This document shows positions 8,341 to 17,480 of a stretch of 64,000 bases of DNA, piece by piece. Below the pieces are notes generated by a model that did no database searches, was not told the origin of the DNA, and saw only the letters and a list, made by a program, of their open reading frames with translations. The stretch lies in contig NZ_CP136624.1 of assembly GCF_032917945.1 (NCBI RefSeq), positions 1,488,001 through 1,552,000 on the forward strand. The letters run 5' to 3'. This DNA is from Bradyrhizobium sp. sBnM-33 (GTDB lineage: Bacteria; Pseudomonadota; Alphaproteobacteria; Rhizobiales; Xanthobacteraceae). How positions within the stretch are numbered: the first letter of the stretch is position 1; every line of letters starts with the position of its first letter. A program made the translations under genes and the position numbers.

Positions 8341-9147
8341 CTATTCCCTGACCTCGATCTTGCCCTTCATTGCCGGGTGCAGACCGCAGATGTAATCGTA
8401 GATTCCTGCATCGGCGAGGGTCAGCTGGGTGGTCTGGCCTTTCAGTGCGATCGACGAACGCTGCGCCTTGGGGCTAGTGATCGTCACCTGGTGCGGCGAG
8501 GAATCGGCGTTGTGCCAGATGATGGCCTGGCCCTTGCTGACGACGACGGTCTCCGGCCCGAACTTGAAGTCGGAGATCGAGACCACGCCGGGCCCGGGCG
8601 TGGGCTTTGCCATGGCGCCTTCGGGGGTGCCCTTCAGGCCCGCTAGTGAGATAACAAAATCCTGCCCGGCATGCGGCTTGTGGCAGGTGAAGCAGGCCGT
8701 CAAATTGGCCTTGTCGTTGACCTTCTTGTCCGGGCCAAACGCCTGATACTCCCATTCGCCGTTCCGAATGTCGTCCTTGTATTCGGTGCCCCAGCCGTCG
8801 CGCTTTTCCATCACCGTGTAGGCGACGAGGTCGCCCTTCTGGAAACGGCCGTTGGCGTCCTTGAGAGGCTCGCCGACCGCATCGAGCTGCGCCTTGTACT
8901 GCACCAGCGTCAGCACCGTGCCGCTCGGGATCGGCTGCCCCTTGCGTACCGCGTCGACCGCCGCCGGCGTCGCATAGAGCTCGCGATACTGCTTGTTGTC
9001 GTAACGATCGACCGTGGCGTAGAGCGTGTCCTTGTCGAAATTCTCCGGGAAGGCGACCTTGTCGCCGCCGGCGAGCGCCGAATAGCCGATGAGCGCGCCC
9101 GATGCCGATCCGAGCGCGACAGCGGCAACCAGCCTGACGTTTTTCAT
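8341..9147 (-). CDS. exported cytochrome P460-type protein fused to a C-terminal cupredoxin
   Basis: A 268-residue protein. An N-terminal signal peptide (about 1-27) is followed by a cytochrome P460-like domain with a haem c motif C152-F-T-C-H156. A short Gly/Pro linker leads to a type-1 copper domain (about 185-268) with ligands H219, C254, H257 and M260 (CGLHPAM). It is probably a periplasmic redox protein with one c-haem and one blue-copper site. P460 relatives oxidise hydroxylamine or act in NO/N2O chemistry, but some P460-fold proteins do neither. The start at 9147 has a strong GGGGGAAG site just upstream. It has its own terminator and no redox partner beside it. Confidence 0.75.
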   Translation of the reverse strand: MKNVRLVAAVALGSASGALIGYSALAGGDKVAFPENFDKDTLYATVDRYDNKQYRELYATPAAVDAVRKGQPIPSGTVLTLVQYKAQLDAVGEPLKDANGRFQKGDLVAYTVMEKRDGWGTEYKDDIRNGEWEYQAFGPDKKVNDKANLTACFTCHKPHAGQDFVISLAGLKGTPEGAMAKPTPGPGVVSISDFKFGPETVVVSKGQAIIWHNADSSPHQVTITSPKAQRSSIALKGQTTQLTLADAGIYDYICGLHPAMKGKIEVRE

Positions 9148-9246
9148 GACTTCCCCCTCGTTTGCGGACAATTCCATTAAGTACGAGACACCGCGAAGCG
9201 GGTTTCAATCCAGGGGAAGCGAATTTGTCGCGTAAGCGATGGCCCA

Positions 9247-9273
9247 AACAAAAACCCCGCCATTCGGGCGGGG
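9247..9273 (-). terminator. intrinsic terminator downstream of ctrA
   Basis: CCCCGCC at 9255-9261 and GGCGGGG at 9267-9273 form a seven-base stem. On the minus strand it is followed by TTTTTG. It is 45 bases after the ctrA stop. Confidence 0.8.
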
Positions 9274-9317
9274 TCCAGTCGGCAGGAGAGAGCCTTGCGC
9301 CTCGCCGTAAGCCCTGA

Positions 9318-10019
9318 TCAGGCCGGAATGCGCTCGTCCGCCTCGTGCGGCTCGCGCAGCACGTAGCCGCGGCCCCACACGGTCTCGATGAAGTTGCGGC
9401 CCTCGGAGGCGTTCGCGAGTTTCTTGCGCAGCTTGCAGATGAAGACGTCGATGATCTTCAGCTCGGGCTCGTCCATGCCGCCATAGAGGTGGTTGAGGAA
9501 CATTTCCTTGGTCAGCGTGGTGCCCTTGCGGAGCGAGAGCAGCTCCAGCATCTGGTATTCCTTGCCGGTCAGGTGCACGCGCTGGCCGCCGACCTCGACC
9601 GTCTTGGTATCGAGATTGACCACGAGATCGCCGGTCTGAATGACCGACTGGGCGTGACCCTTGGAACGGCGCACGATCGCGTGGATGCGGGCAACCAGTT
9701 CGTCCTTGTGGAAAGGTTTGGTCATGTAGTCGTCGGCGCCAACGCCGAGACCTTTGACCTTGTCCTCGATGCCGGCGAGGCCGGAGAGGATCAGAATGGG
9801 AGTCTTGATTTTCGAGACCCGGAGCTGCTTGAGCACGTCGTAGCCGGACATGTCGGGCAGGTTGAGGTCGAGAAGGATAATATCGTAGTCGTAAAGCTTA
9901 CCCAGATCGACGCCTTCTTCTCCGAGATCCGTCGTGTAGACGTTGAAACTCTCGGATTTCAGCATCAATTCGATCGACTGCGCGACGGCGCTGTCATCTT
10001 CTATCAGCAAAACGCGCAT
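9318..10019 (-). CDS. ctrA: cell-cycle master response regulator CtrA
   Basis: A 233-residue OmpR-type regulator with an N-terminal receiver (E8, D9, phospho-acceptor D51 in [12 protein letters not shown]102 region [10 protein letters not shown]). The C-terminal winged helix has the signature [20 protein letters not shown]. In Alphaproteobacteria, CtrA-P binds TTAA-N7-TTAA sites and controls motility, division and chemotaxis genes. ATG 10019 gives the standard length and the conserved MRVLLIEDD start; the extended frame to 10127 is not supported. It is transcribed divergently from fliI. Confidence 0.95.
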   Translation of the reverse strand: MRVLLIEDDSAVAQSIELMLKSESFNVYTTDLGEEGVDLGKLYDYDIILLDLNLPDMSGYDVLKQLRVSKIKTPILILSGLAGIEDKVKGLGVGADDYMTKPFHKDELVARIHAIVRRSKGHAQSVIQTGDLVVNLDTKTVEVGGQRVHLTGKEYQMLELLSLRKGTTLTKEMFLNHLYGGMDEPELKIIDVFICKLRKKLANASEGRNFIETVWGRGYVLREPHEADERIPA

Positions 10020-10386
10020 GCCAGTCCCCTTTAGTCCGCCGCTCCGGGCGTCAGGTCGGCCGCACTTGCGGCACTCAAAACGCCTTTGAACAACTGATTC
10101 GGATCCTGACAGACACATGGTTAACAAAATCTGATTCCGGTTCGCAAGGTCTTCAAGTGCAATTTTTATCGAATCGCCCTAAGATGTTGCGTAGAAGCAG
10201 CTTTTCTCTACCGCGTGTGCTTAGTCTCCACATTAAGAGGCGGGCCTAACCGACTCTCGCGACTCACCCTTCTTCTGACGGGCAAGCGCTCTCAGTCACC
10301 AAAGACAGTGACGCAATGATTAATGATGCGGGTAAACACGAGGTTAAGCGCCGCCGGCTAAAGCGCGGAAACTTAAGGTTTTCGCA
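10020..10386. promoter_or_regulatory. divergent control region between ctrA and fliI, with a candidate CtrA box
   Basis: This 367-base gap must hold promoters for both genes. TAAA at 10333-10336 and TTAA at 10344-10347 with a seven-base spacer form a one-mismatch CtrA box 40 bases before the fliI start. An isolated GTTAAC at 10120-10125 lies about 100 bases before ctrA and could be a half-site. No coding frame is supported here. Confidence 0.4.
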
Positions 10387-11712
10387 ATGAAGGCGCTAGC
10401 GGAGCAGATCGGCGATATCGACGGCGTCAATATATATGGCCGCGTCGTGGGCGTGCGCGGGCTGATGGTCGAGATCGCGGGGCCTATCCATGCGATGTCG
10501 GTCGGCGCCCGCATCATCATCGAGACCGGCGGAAGCCGCTTCATCCCGGCCGAAGTGATCGGCTTTTCCGGCAGCAATGCTGTCGTGATGCCGTTCGGCG
10601 GACTCGACGGCGTCCGGCGTGGTTGCCGCGCGGTGATCGCTACCGCCGCGAGCCAGGTGCGACCGTCGCCGGCCTGGCTCGGCCGCGTCATCAATGCCAT
10701 GGGGGAGCCGATCGACGGCAAGGGGCAGCTGGTGCAGGGCCCGTCGCCGATGCCCTATCGCAATTCGCCGCCGCCTGCGCATTCGCGCAAGCGCGTCGGG
10801 GCGCCGCTCGATCTCGGCGTGCGGGCGCTCAACACGTTCCTGACCTGCTGCCGCGGCCAGCGGCTCGGCATCTTCGCCGGCTCCGGTGTCGGCAAATCGG
10901 TGCTGCTGTCGATGCTGGCGCGCAATGTCGACGCCGACATCACCGTCATCGGCCTGATCGGCGAACGCGGCCGCGAGGTGCAGGAATTTCTGCAGGAGGA
11001 TCTCGGCGACGAGGGCCTGGCGCGCTCGGTGGTGGTGGTGGCGACATCCGATGAGCCCGCCTTGATGCGGCGGCAGGCGGCCTACCTGACGCTGGCGATA
11101 TCAGAATATTTCCGCGACGAGGACAAGGACGTGCTGTGCCTGATGGATTCGGTCACGCGCTTTGCGATGGCACAGCGCGAGATCGGGCTGTCGGCCGGCG
11201 AGCCGCCGACCGCGAAAGGCTATACGCCGACCGTGTTCACCGAATTGCCGAAACTCTTGGAGCGGGCAGGGCCGGGCACCGGCGCTGGGACCATCACCGG
11301 CATTTTCACGGTGCTGGTCGACGGCGACGACCATAACGAACCGATCGCGGATGCGGTGCGCGGCATTCTGGACGGCCACGTCGTGATGCAGCGCTCGATT
11401 GCAGAACGCGGACGGTTTCCCGCGATCAATATTCTTAAATCGGTCTCGCGTACGATGCCGAGATCGGCCAATCCCGACTATCTCCCCATAATCATGCGGG
11501 GCCGCCAGGTGATGGCGACCTACGCTGATATGGAGGAACTGATCCGGCTTGGCGCCTATCGGGCAGGCTCGAGCCCCGAAGTGGACGAGGCGATCCGGTT
11601 GCACGAGCCGCTGGAAGCCTTCCTGCGCCAGGCCAAGGAGGAAAAATCGAGCCTCGATGACGGCTACCGCCAATTGGCGCATATCCTCGCCAATTTGGAA
11701 ACGGAACGCTAA
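10387..11712 (+). CDS. fliI: flagellar type III export ATPase FliI
   Basis: A 441-residue ATPase that energises export of flagellar rod, hook and filament subunits. The Walker A motif is AGSGVGKS at about 164-171, with ERGREVQEF and the Walker B stretch [12 protein letters not shown] following. The AAA/F1-beta-like core and C-terminal domain are full length. It is followed 108 bases later by fliJ, its usual partner. A candidate CtrA box precedes it. Confidence 0.95.
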   Translation: MKALAEQIGDIDGVNIYGRVVGVRGLMVEIAGPIHAMSVGARIIIETGGSRFIPAEVIGFSGSNAVVMPFGGLDGVRRGCRAVIATAASQVRPSPAWLGRVINAMGEPIDGKGQLVQGPSPMPYRNSPPPAHSRKRVGAPLDLGVRALNTFLTCCRGQRLGIFAGSGVGKSVLLSMLARNVDADITVIGLIGERGREVQEFLQEDLGDEGLARSVVVVATSDEPALMRRQAAYLTLAISEYFRDEDKDVLCLMDSVTRFAMAQREIGLSAGEPPTAKGYTPTVFTELPKLLERAGPGTGAGTITGIFTVLVDGDDHNEPIADAVRGILDGHVVMQRSIAERGRFPAINILKSVSRTMPRSANPDYLPIIMRGRQVMATYADMEELIRLGAYRAGSSPEVDEAIRLHEPLEAFLRQAKEEKSSLDDGYRQLAHILANLETER

Positions 11713-11820
11713 CTTTGTCAGGCCATCATCCCCGGCACATGATTAACGACGCCGGTGGGTCCCCCGAGGGAGCCGGCTCCGTCCCGCGTTCAGATTGGGA
11801 CTTCTGGGGAGTATGAGTCG

Positions 11821-12237
11821 ATGAAGTCACGAGAAACGCTGATCCGCCTGAAGAAATTTCAGGTCGACGAGAAGCGCCGAAGGGTTACCCAGATCGAAGG
11901 CATGATCGCCGACTTCCAGCGCATGTCGGTCGACCTCGAGCGCGAAATCCAGACCGAGCAGGAGCGGGCCGGAATCAACGACCCCTCCCACTTCGCCTAT
12001 CCGACCTACGCCAAGGCCGCGATCCAGCGCCGGGAAAACCTGACCCGCTCCGCCGACGAACTGCGCATCCAACTCGAGGATGCCAAGAGCCTGTTGAGCG
12101 AGGCGTTCGAGGAATTGAAAAAGGTCGAACTGCTCGACGAGCGCGACCAGGCCCGCGAGCGCGCCGAAGAGAGCGCCCGCGAGCAGGCCGACATGGATTC
12201 AATCGGCCTGATGCGCGCCCGGCTTGGCGTCGCCTGA
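11821..12237 (+). CDS. fliJ: flagellar export chaperone-like protein FliJ
   Basis: A 138-residue, strongly charged, almost entirely helical coiled-coil protein that would bind the FliI/FliH export complex. The start MKSRETLIRLKKFQVDEKRR is typical of alphaproteobacterial FliJ. A longer frame from 11755 reads through non-conserved DNA, and ATG 11821 is preferred. The gene ends just before a strong terminator, closing the fliI-fliJ unit. Confidence 0.88.
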   Translation: MKSRETLIRLKKFQVDEKRRRVTQIEGMIADFQRMSVDLEREIQTEQERAGINDPSHFAYPTYAKAAIQRRENLTRSADELRIQLEDAKSLLSEAFEELKKVELLDERDQARERAEESAREQADMDSIGLMRARLGVA

Positions 12238-12266
12238 CGCTTCTCACACCATCGGTTGAACGATTG

Positions 12267-12295
12267 AAAACCCGGGCCTCACGGCCCGGGTTTTT
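12267..12295 (+). terminator. strong intrinsic terminator after fliIJ
   Basis: CCCGGGCC (12271-12278) and GGCCCGGG (12283-12290) form an eight-base stem with a TCAC loop, preceded by AAAA and followed by TTTTT. It can work in both directions. Confidence 0.88.
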
Positions 12296-12427
12296 CTTGG
12301 CCAATCTTTTGGCCAATCTTCCGGAATCGGCGACTTGGTGGCCCCTGTGACGCAAGGTATGCTACGAAACTTCTCGTCGGCTCCGGCGTAGGACGCATTG
12401 GAGGAGCGGGATTTTGGGGGACGCTGA

Positions 12428-12985
12428 ATGCTGACGCCAGCGGAGCTGGTCTGGCTGATTGCCGCGGTGGCGAAGGGGGATGAGGCCGCTTTTGAGCGCC
12501 TTTACGCCGCCACGCGCGCGAAACTCTTCGGCGTCGTGCTCCGTATCTTGCGGCGTCAGGACCTCGCGGAGGAGGTCATTCAGGAGGCCTACGTCAAGAT
12601 CTGGAACAGCGCCGGACAGTTCAACCCTGCGCTCGCTTCGCCGATCACGTGGATGGCGTCGATCGCGCGCAACCGGGCGATCGACGTAGTGCGCAAGAAG
12701 AGCGAAAGCTCGATCGAGGAGGAGCCGACCGCGATGGAAGTGGCGGCCGAGTCACCCGATCCGCTGGCGCGGCGCGAGATGACGGAAGAGTTGAAGCGGT
12801 TGCTGGAATGCGTCGGCCGCCTGGAGCCCGATCGGCAGAAGCTCGTCCTGCTCGCCTATTACAACGGCTGGAGCCGCGAACAGCTCGCCGCCAAGTTCGA
12901 GACGCCGGTGAATACTGTGAAGACGTGGCTGCGCCGCAGCATGATGGAAATAAGGGAATGTCTCGGACTAGCGTCCGGATCTTGA
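12428..12985 (+). CDS. ECF-family RNA polymerase sigma factor (SigK-like)
   Basis: A 185-residue group-4 sigma factor. Region 2 covers about 22-90 (RLYAATRAKLFGVVLRIL, then DLAEEVIQEAYVKIW and ITWMASIARNRAIDVVR). Region 4 covers about 130-180, with the helix-turn-helix YNGWSREQLAAKFETPVNTVKTW written across it. It is followed three bases later by an RskA-type anti-sigma factor, the usual cognate pair. The trigger is unknown. In related systems the pair autoregulates, but I could not assign its promoter. Confidence 0.9.
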   Translation: MLTPAELVWLIAAVAKGDEAAFERLYAATRAKLFGVVLRILRRQDLAEEVIQEAYVKIWNSAGQFNPALASPITWMASIARNRAIDVVRKKSESSIEEEPTAMEVAAESPDPLARREMTEELKRLLECVGRLEPDRQKLVLLAYYNGWSREQLAAKFETPVNTVKTWLRRSMMEIRECLGLASGS

Positions 12986-12988
12986 ACG

Positions 12989-13900
12989 ATGGCCTATAGC
13001 GAAGACCATATCGCGCTCGCCGCGGAATATGCGCTCGGTACTCTCGATGCCGACGAGCGCGCGCAGGTCGAGACCATGATGGCCGTCGATAGCGAATACA
13101 GCGCGCTGGTCCATGCCTGGGAATACCGGCTCGGCGCGCTGAACCAGATGGTCGGTTCCGTCGAGCCGCGGCCGATCGTGTGGGAAAACATCAAGGCCGC
13201 GATCGGACATTCCACGGAAGCGCAGGCGCCGCTGACGCTGCCTGAGGCGACGCAGCCTGCGCCGCCGCCTGAACCCACGGCTGAGCCGGTGACTCCCGCG
13301 GTAGCCGAGGCACCGCCAGTCGTCACGGACAATACGGTTGCGGACAACGTCATCCAGTTATCCAGTCGCGCGAAGCGCTGGCGCAATGTGGCCTCCTTCG
13401 CCACCGCAATTGCCGCAGCGCTTATCGCGATGCTGGCGGTGCAGGTGTATCGGCCGGAGCTATTACCGGAGGCGCTGCGGCCGAAGCCGCGCATCCAGAC
13501 CGTCGAGGTGAAGACGCCGGCGCCACAGCCGACACCGTCGGCGCAATATGTCGCGCTGCTGCAGCGTGACGGTGGCTCGCCCGCGTTCATTTTGACTGTC
13601 GATGCGGCGACCAAAAACTTTACCGTCCGCAAGGTCGGGGCCGATGCCGAGCCGGGCAAGAGCTTTGAGCTCTGGCTGATCTCCGACCGCCTCGCGCAGC
13701 CGCGCTCGCTCGGCGTGATCGGCGGCAGCGATTTCACCGCGCGCCCGGTGCTTGCCGACTACGACGCCAGCACGATTAACACGGCGCTCTATGCGGTGAC
13801 GGTCGAACAGGCCGGCGGCTCGCCGAGCGGCCAGCCGACCTCGGCGCCGATCTATACCGGCAAGCTGATCGAGACGGTGCCGGCGAGCGCGCCGCGCTAA
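12989..13900 (+). CDS. RskA-type membrane anti-sigma factor
   Basis: A 303-residue protein. An N-terminal cytoplasmic anti-sigma domain (about 1-75, LAAEYALGTLDADERAQVE) is followed by a long Pro/Ala/Glu linker and a single transmembrane helix (about 133-154, VASFATAIAAALIAMLAVQV). The periplasmic RskA domain (about 180-300) includes FELWLISD and YAVTVEQAGGSPSG. It should hold the ECF sigma factor inactive at the membrane until it is cleaved or altered by an envelope signal. It starts three bases after the sigma gene, so the two are translated as a pair. Confidence 0.9.
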   Translation: MAYSEDHIALAAEYALGTLDADERAQVETMMAVDSEYSALVHAWEYRLGALNQMVGSVEPRPIVWENIKAAIGHSTEAQAPLTLPEATQPAPPPEPTAEPVTPAVAEAPPVVTDNTVADNVIQLSSRAKRWRNVASFATAIAAALIAMLAVQVYRPELLPEALRPKPRIQTVEVKTPAPQPTPSAQYVALLQRDGGSPAFILTVDAATKNFTVRKVGADAEPGKSFELWLISDRLAQPRSLGVIGGSDFTARPVLADYDASTINTALYAVTVEQAGGSPSGQPTSAPIYTGKLIETVPASAPR

Positions 13901-13904
13901 CCCG

Positions 13905-14052
13905 TCCCTCATGGTGAGGAGCGCGCTTCTTGCGCGCGTCTCCGGACGATGCTTCGCATCGCCGGGCGAACCATGAAGACCCCCGCTGCAGCCGCTCATT
14001 CCGCGGCCATCCTTCGAGATGCAGGCTTCGGCCTGCTCCTCAGGGATGAGGG
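13905..14052. repeat. dispersed repeat family C, copy 1
   Basis: It starts with CCCTCATGGTGAGGAGCGCG and ends with CTCCTCAGGGATGAGGG. It has internal complementary blocks (cgcgcgtctc, gatgcttcgcatc, cttcgagatgcaggcttcggcctg). A related copy with the same end words lies at 54015-54148. It fills most of the gap after the anti-sigma gene. Confidence 0.65.
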
Positions 14053-14131
14053 CCGTGGGTGTGTCAAATAAGGTTTGTGAGCGTCGGCGAGTCCGCGGCA
14101 CGCAGCGGTCTCGTATCGCGCGGCCAAAAAA

Positions 14132-14160
14132 GAAAACGCCCGTGGGGAGCGGGCGTTTTC
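14132..14160. terminator. bidirectional intrinsic terminator
   Basis: GAAAACGCCCG and CGGGCGTTTTC pair exactly over 11 bases around a seven-base loop, giving an A-run on one side and a T-run on the other. It lies between the anti-sigma gene (plus) and the 68-residue gene (minus) and could end both transcripts. The rest of the 13901-14268 gap holds only repeat C1. Confidence 0.8.
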
Positions 14161-14268
14161 GCAGTCAACTTGGGGGTAGTTGGGGTCTTATATATCCACG
14201 CGGCGACTTTGGGGGGCTGTTAAAGGGCCGCATGAATTCCGTGAATTCCTGTGTTGCGGATTCCTCCG

Positions 14269-14475
14269 TTAACGTACGACTGAGTTACCGGAGCTGGTGA
14301 TCGCCACCGGCTTGCCGGCCTTCATCACGCGCGTGCTCGCGGTCTGGGTAAGACCTTCATCCGAGGTGTTGCGCGCGGAGATGCTGAACCCGGCGACCAC
14401 GATACCTGCCACGAGTGCCACGACCACGATCTTGAGATGAGTCGTGCGATCTGCGCTGTAGATCGAATGGTTCAT
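14269..14475 (-). CDS. small single-pass membrane protein of unknown function
   Basis: A 68-residue protein with a polar N-terminus (MNHSIYSADRTTHLK), one transmembrane helix (about 16-34, IVVVALVAGIVVAGFSISA) and a polar C-terminal tail ending in SVVR. The ATG is preceded by a GGAGACTTCC site. I recognise this type of mini-protein from Bradyrhizobium genomes but know of no function. A perfect EcfG-type promoter lies 77 bases upstream, so it is probably made during general stress. Confidence 0.72.
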   Translation of the reverse strand: MNHSIYSADRTTHLKIVVVALVAGIVVAGFSISARNTSDEGLTQTASTRVMKAGKPVAITSSGNSVVR

Positions 14476-14551
14476 GGAAGTCTCCTGCCGCCTTCCGGCC
14501 TGTAGATTTGTCGGATGCGCCGACAGGCTGGTTCAACGTCTCGCGTCAGGC

Positions 14552-14577
14552 AACGTAGGAATCCGGGATCCCGTTCC
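14552..14577 (-). promoter_or_regulatory. EcfG (general stress sigma) promoter of the 68-residue membrane protein
   Basis: On the minus strand GGAAC (14577-14573) and CGTT (14555-14552) are 17 bases apart, matching the alphaproteobacterial EcfG/PhyR-regulon consensus GGAAC-N16/17-CGTT. The rest of the 14476-14802 gap shows no other gene or clear structure. Confidence 0.65.
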
Positions 14578-14802
14578 CAAGAGGCGATCACAAGCCGGTG
14601 AAAAGACTTGAACGGGTGCGATTGGAATGCCCGCGGCGACCGCCGCAAATGAATAAATGTTCAGCAGTTGTAATGGTTTATACCGGCGTCACCACGTTTC
14701 AACGCCGAATGGTGCGGGACGGGCCATTTTCGACAAACCAGTTGCCTGTGGCGAAAATGCTTCGGCATTAAGCCGCTGATTTGCCCGTGTTTCGGCCCGC
14801 GG

Positions 14803-16944
14803 CTAGACGCTGCCGACCGTCTTCAGCCGCGCGCGCGGATGGATTTCCGCCTGCGACAACACGGTGGTTTGCGAACGGAAGCGCTCGACCAGCGAGCGCA
14901 CGAACGGCCGGATCGCCGCCGACGTCACCAGCACCGGCGCTTCGCCCTCGCGGGCTGCCTGCTCAAAGGCGTTGCGAACGTTGGTCATGAACTCCGACAG
15001 TTTTGAGGGCTGCATGGCGAGGCTGCGCTCCTCGCCCTGGCCCACGATCGATTCCGCAAACGCCTGTTCCCACCGCGCCGACAGCGCGATCAGCGGCAGA
15101 TAACCGTTGTATGTGGTGTTCTGGGCGCAGATCTGGCGCGCCAGGCGAGCGCGGACGTGTTCGACCATGGTAGCGGGGTTGCGCGAGAAGGCGAGCGCGT
15201 CGGCGATGCCTTCGAGAATGGTGGAGAGGTCGCGGATCGAGATCCGCTCGGCCAGCAGGAGCTGCAGCACGCGCTGGATGCCCGATACCGTGACCTGGCT
15301 CGGCACGATGTCCTTGACCAGTTCGCCCTGTTCCTTCGGCAGGTCCTTGAGCAGCTTCTGCACCTCGCCATAGGACAGCAAGTCGCTCATGTTGTTCTTA
15401 AGCAACTCGGTGAGGTGCGTCGACAGCACGGTCGCGGCATCGACCACGGTGTAGCCCTTCAGCGAGGCCTCTTCTTTCAGCGCGGCATCGACCCAGGTGG
15501 CGGGCAGTCCAAACGTCGGCTCGACGGTATGGATGCCGGGCACGCCGACCTGGTTGCCCGCGGGATCCATCACCATGAACTGGTTCGGCCAGATCTTGCC
15601 GGTGCCGGCGTCCACCTCCTTGATCTTGATGATGTAGGTGTTGGCCTCGAGCTGGACGTTGTCGAGGATGCGCACGGCGGGCATCACAAAGCCCATTTCG
15701 ATCGCGAGCGAGCGGCGCAATGCCTTGATCTGCTCGGTGAGGCGGTCGGTACCATCAGGGCCGTTGACCAGCGGCAGCAGCGCATAGCCGAGCTCGATCT
15801 TGAGGTCGTCGATCTTGAGCGCGGTGGCGATCGGCTCCTCCGCTGCGGCCTGGGCGGCTGCGGCGGCCAGTTCGGGCGCGGCGGCGGCGGCCGCTTCCGC
15901 CGCCCTGACGGCACCGTTGCGGTTCCGCGCTTTCCAAGCCAGCACGGCGGCGCCGCCGCCGAGCGCCAGGAACGGGAGCATCGGAATGCCCGGCAGCAGC
16001 GCCAGCACCAGCATCACGCCGGCCGACATGCCGAGCGCCTGCGGATAACCCGAGAGCTGCTTCATCAGCGCTTTGTCGGCGGCGCCCGTGATGCCGGCCT
16101 TCGACACCAAAAGGCCCGCCGCGGTGGACACGATCAGCGCCGGCACCTGCGTCACCAGGCCGTCGCCGACCGTCAGGATGGTATAGGTGCGGGCGGCGTC
16201 GCCAAAGCTCATGCCTTGCTGGGCGACGCCGATGATGATGCCGCCGATGACGTTGATGAAGACGATAAGCAAGCCCGCGATCGCGTCGCCGCGGACGAAT
16301 TTCGAGGCGCCGTCCATGGCGCCGAAGAAGCCGCTTTCGTCCTCGAGTGCCTTGCGGCGCTCCTTGGCGGTCTTCTCGTCGATCAGGCCGGCGGAGAGAT
16401 CGGCGTCGATCGCCATCTGCTTGCCCGGCATCGAATCCAGTTGGAAGCGGGCGGCGACTTCGGCGATGCGCCCAGAACCCTTGGTGATGACGACGAAGTT
16501 CACGATCACGAGAATCGCGAACACGATAATTCCGATCACGAAATTACCGCTCATCACGAAATTGCCGAACGCTTCGATGACGTGGCCGGCGGCGGCGGTG
16601 CCTTCGTGGCCGTGCGACAGAATCAGGCGGGTAGAGGCCATGTTCAGCGACAAGCGCAGCATGGTCGAGATCAAGAGCACGGTCGGGAACGCCGAGAATT
16701 CCAGCGGTGCCTGGATGAACAGCGACGTCATCAGGATCAGGATCGACACCGTGATCGAGATCGCCAGGAAGAGATCCAGCACGATCGCCGGCAGCGGCAG
16801 GATCAGCACCACGAGGATGACGAGGACGCCGAGCGCCAGCGCCAGATCGCCGCGCTTTAGGATATCGCCGATTTCGCTTAAGGACGGAAACTTGCCGCCT
16901 GCGCCTGCGCCTGCGCCGCCCTGACCCGCTGTCACATCGACCAT
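14803..16944 (-). CDS. flhA: flagellar export-gate protein FlhA
   Basis: A 713-residue integral membrane component of the flagellar type III export gate. The N-terminal half has about eight transmembrane helices and the FHIPEP signature region, with FPTVLLISTMLRLSLN and GDAIAGLLIVFINVIGG visible. A low-complexity Ala-rich stretch (about 365-385) precedes the large cytoplasmic domain that docks export substrates. ATG 16944 (MVDVTAGQGG) is chosen over an upstream frame of low conservation. A candidate CtrA box lies about 170 bases upstream. Confidence 0.95.
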   Translation of the reverse strand: MVDVTAGQGGAGAGAGGKFPSLSEIGDILKRGDLALALGVLVILVVLILPLPAIVLDLFLAISITVSILILMTSLFIQAPLEFSAFPTVLLISTMLRLSLNMASTRLILSHGHEGTAAAGHVIEAFGNFVMSGNFVIGIIVFAILVIVNFVVITKGSGRIAEVAARFQLDSMPGKQMAIDADLSAGLIDEKTAKERRKALEDESGFFGAMDGASKFVRGDAIAGLLIVFINVIGGIIIGVAQQGMSFGDAARTYTILTVGDGLVTQVPALIVSTAAGLLVSKAGITGAADKALMKQLSGYPQALGMSAGVMLVLALLPGIPMLPFLALGGGAAVLAWKARNRNGAVRAAEAAAAAAPELAAAAAQAAAEEPIATALKIDDLKIELGYALLPLVNGPDGTDRLTEQIKALRRSLAIEMGFVMPAVRILDNVQLEANTYIIKIKEVDAGTGKIWPNQFMVMDPAGNQVGVPGIHTVEPTFGLPATWVDAALKEEASLKGYTVVDAATVLSTHLTELLKNNMSDLLSYGEVQKLLKDLPKEQGELVKDIVPSQVTVSGIQRVLQLLLAERISIRDLSTILEGIADALAFSRNPATMVEHVRARLARQICAQNTTYNGYLPLIALSARWEQAFAESIVGQGEERSLAMQPSKLSEFMTNVRNAFEQAAREGEAPVLVTSAAIRPFVRSLVERFRSQTTVLSQAEIHPRARLKTVGSV

Positions 16945-17114
16945 GGTAGCCGCTTCCCCCCGCGTCTCCCGCCATCGGGCGCCAGACGTCTTGGCGGCGG
17001 CCGAAGGGCCACCGTTCCGAAAGTGAGGTACCGCACTGGCGTCCACGGGGTTCCTCCCGTTCTACGCGGCCGACGACACTCGACTTCACCCGGCAATTTT
17101 TGCCCGGTGTATGG

Positions 17115-17130
17115 TTAGCAAAGGGTTAAC
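17115..17130. promoter_or_regulatory. candidate CtrA box upstream of flhA
   Basis: TTAG-CAAAGGG-TTAAC matches TTAA-N7-TTAAC with a single mismatch. It lies between the flhA start at 16944 and the first dispersed repeat. CtrA control of flagellar export genes is well known in Alphaproteobacteria; this individual site is inferred. Confidence 0.45.
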
Positions 17131-17193
17131 GGAGGTGATTTGGGCCGGTATTTCTGGCCGCCGTCCGTCCTGCCCGCATGCCTGTGCTGTCAG

Positions 17194-17319
17194 CCCCGTC
17201 ATTGCGAGGAGCGTCAGCGACGAAGCAATCCATGTTTCCGCAAGCGGCGGCATGGATTGCTTCGCGGAGCCTGTCATCGGGCGCGCATTCGCGCGACCCG
17301 TTGGCTCGCAATGACGGGG
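17194..17319. repeat. dispersed palindromic repeat family A, copy 1
   Basis: The ends CCCCGTCATTGCGAG and CTCGCAATGACGGGG are exact inverted repeats. Inside, AAGCAATCCATG pairs with CATGGATTGCTT, and a GCGCGCATTCGCGCG block is present. Five more copies occur in this window. This copy is in the opposite orientation to copies 2, 3 and 6. I recognise it as a common Bradyrhizobium REP-like element. Confidence 0.75.
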
Positions 17320-17340
17320 AGAGACACACACCTCCGCGTT

Positions 17341-17480
17341 CCCGCGGCGCATTCCGCCCGGGCTTTGCCAAAACTTTTCGCCCATCAAGAAGAGGGCGCA
17401 GGGAATGCCGGGTGCCGGCTAGCACCCGCGGTCTCGTGTGCAAGAGATTGCGAAGGTGCGCACGCAGCGGGCACCGCCGC
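17341..17480. repeat. dispersed sequence family E, copy 1 (degenerate)
   Basis: This non-coding stretch contains CCCATCAAGAAGAGG, then a CGCAGGGA and GCCGGGTGCC block and a TGCAAGAGAT block. It recurs in the same order at 21585-21690. It fills the long gap before the first GNAT gene. The function is unknown, and it is probably a decayed mobile or coding remnant. I see nothing in 17561-17783. Confidence 0.45.

Noticed and set aside
15157..16860. A 567-codon open frame antisense to flhA
   Set aside because: The His/Arg/Asp-rich composition is an antisense artefact of flhA, which is fully conserved on the minus strand.
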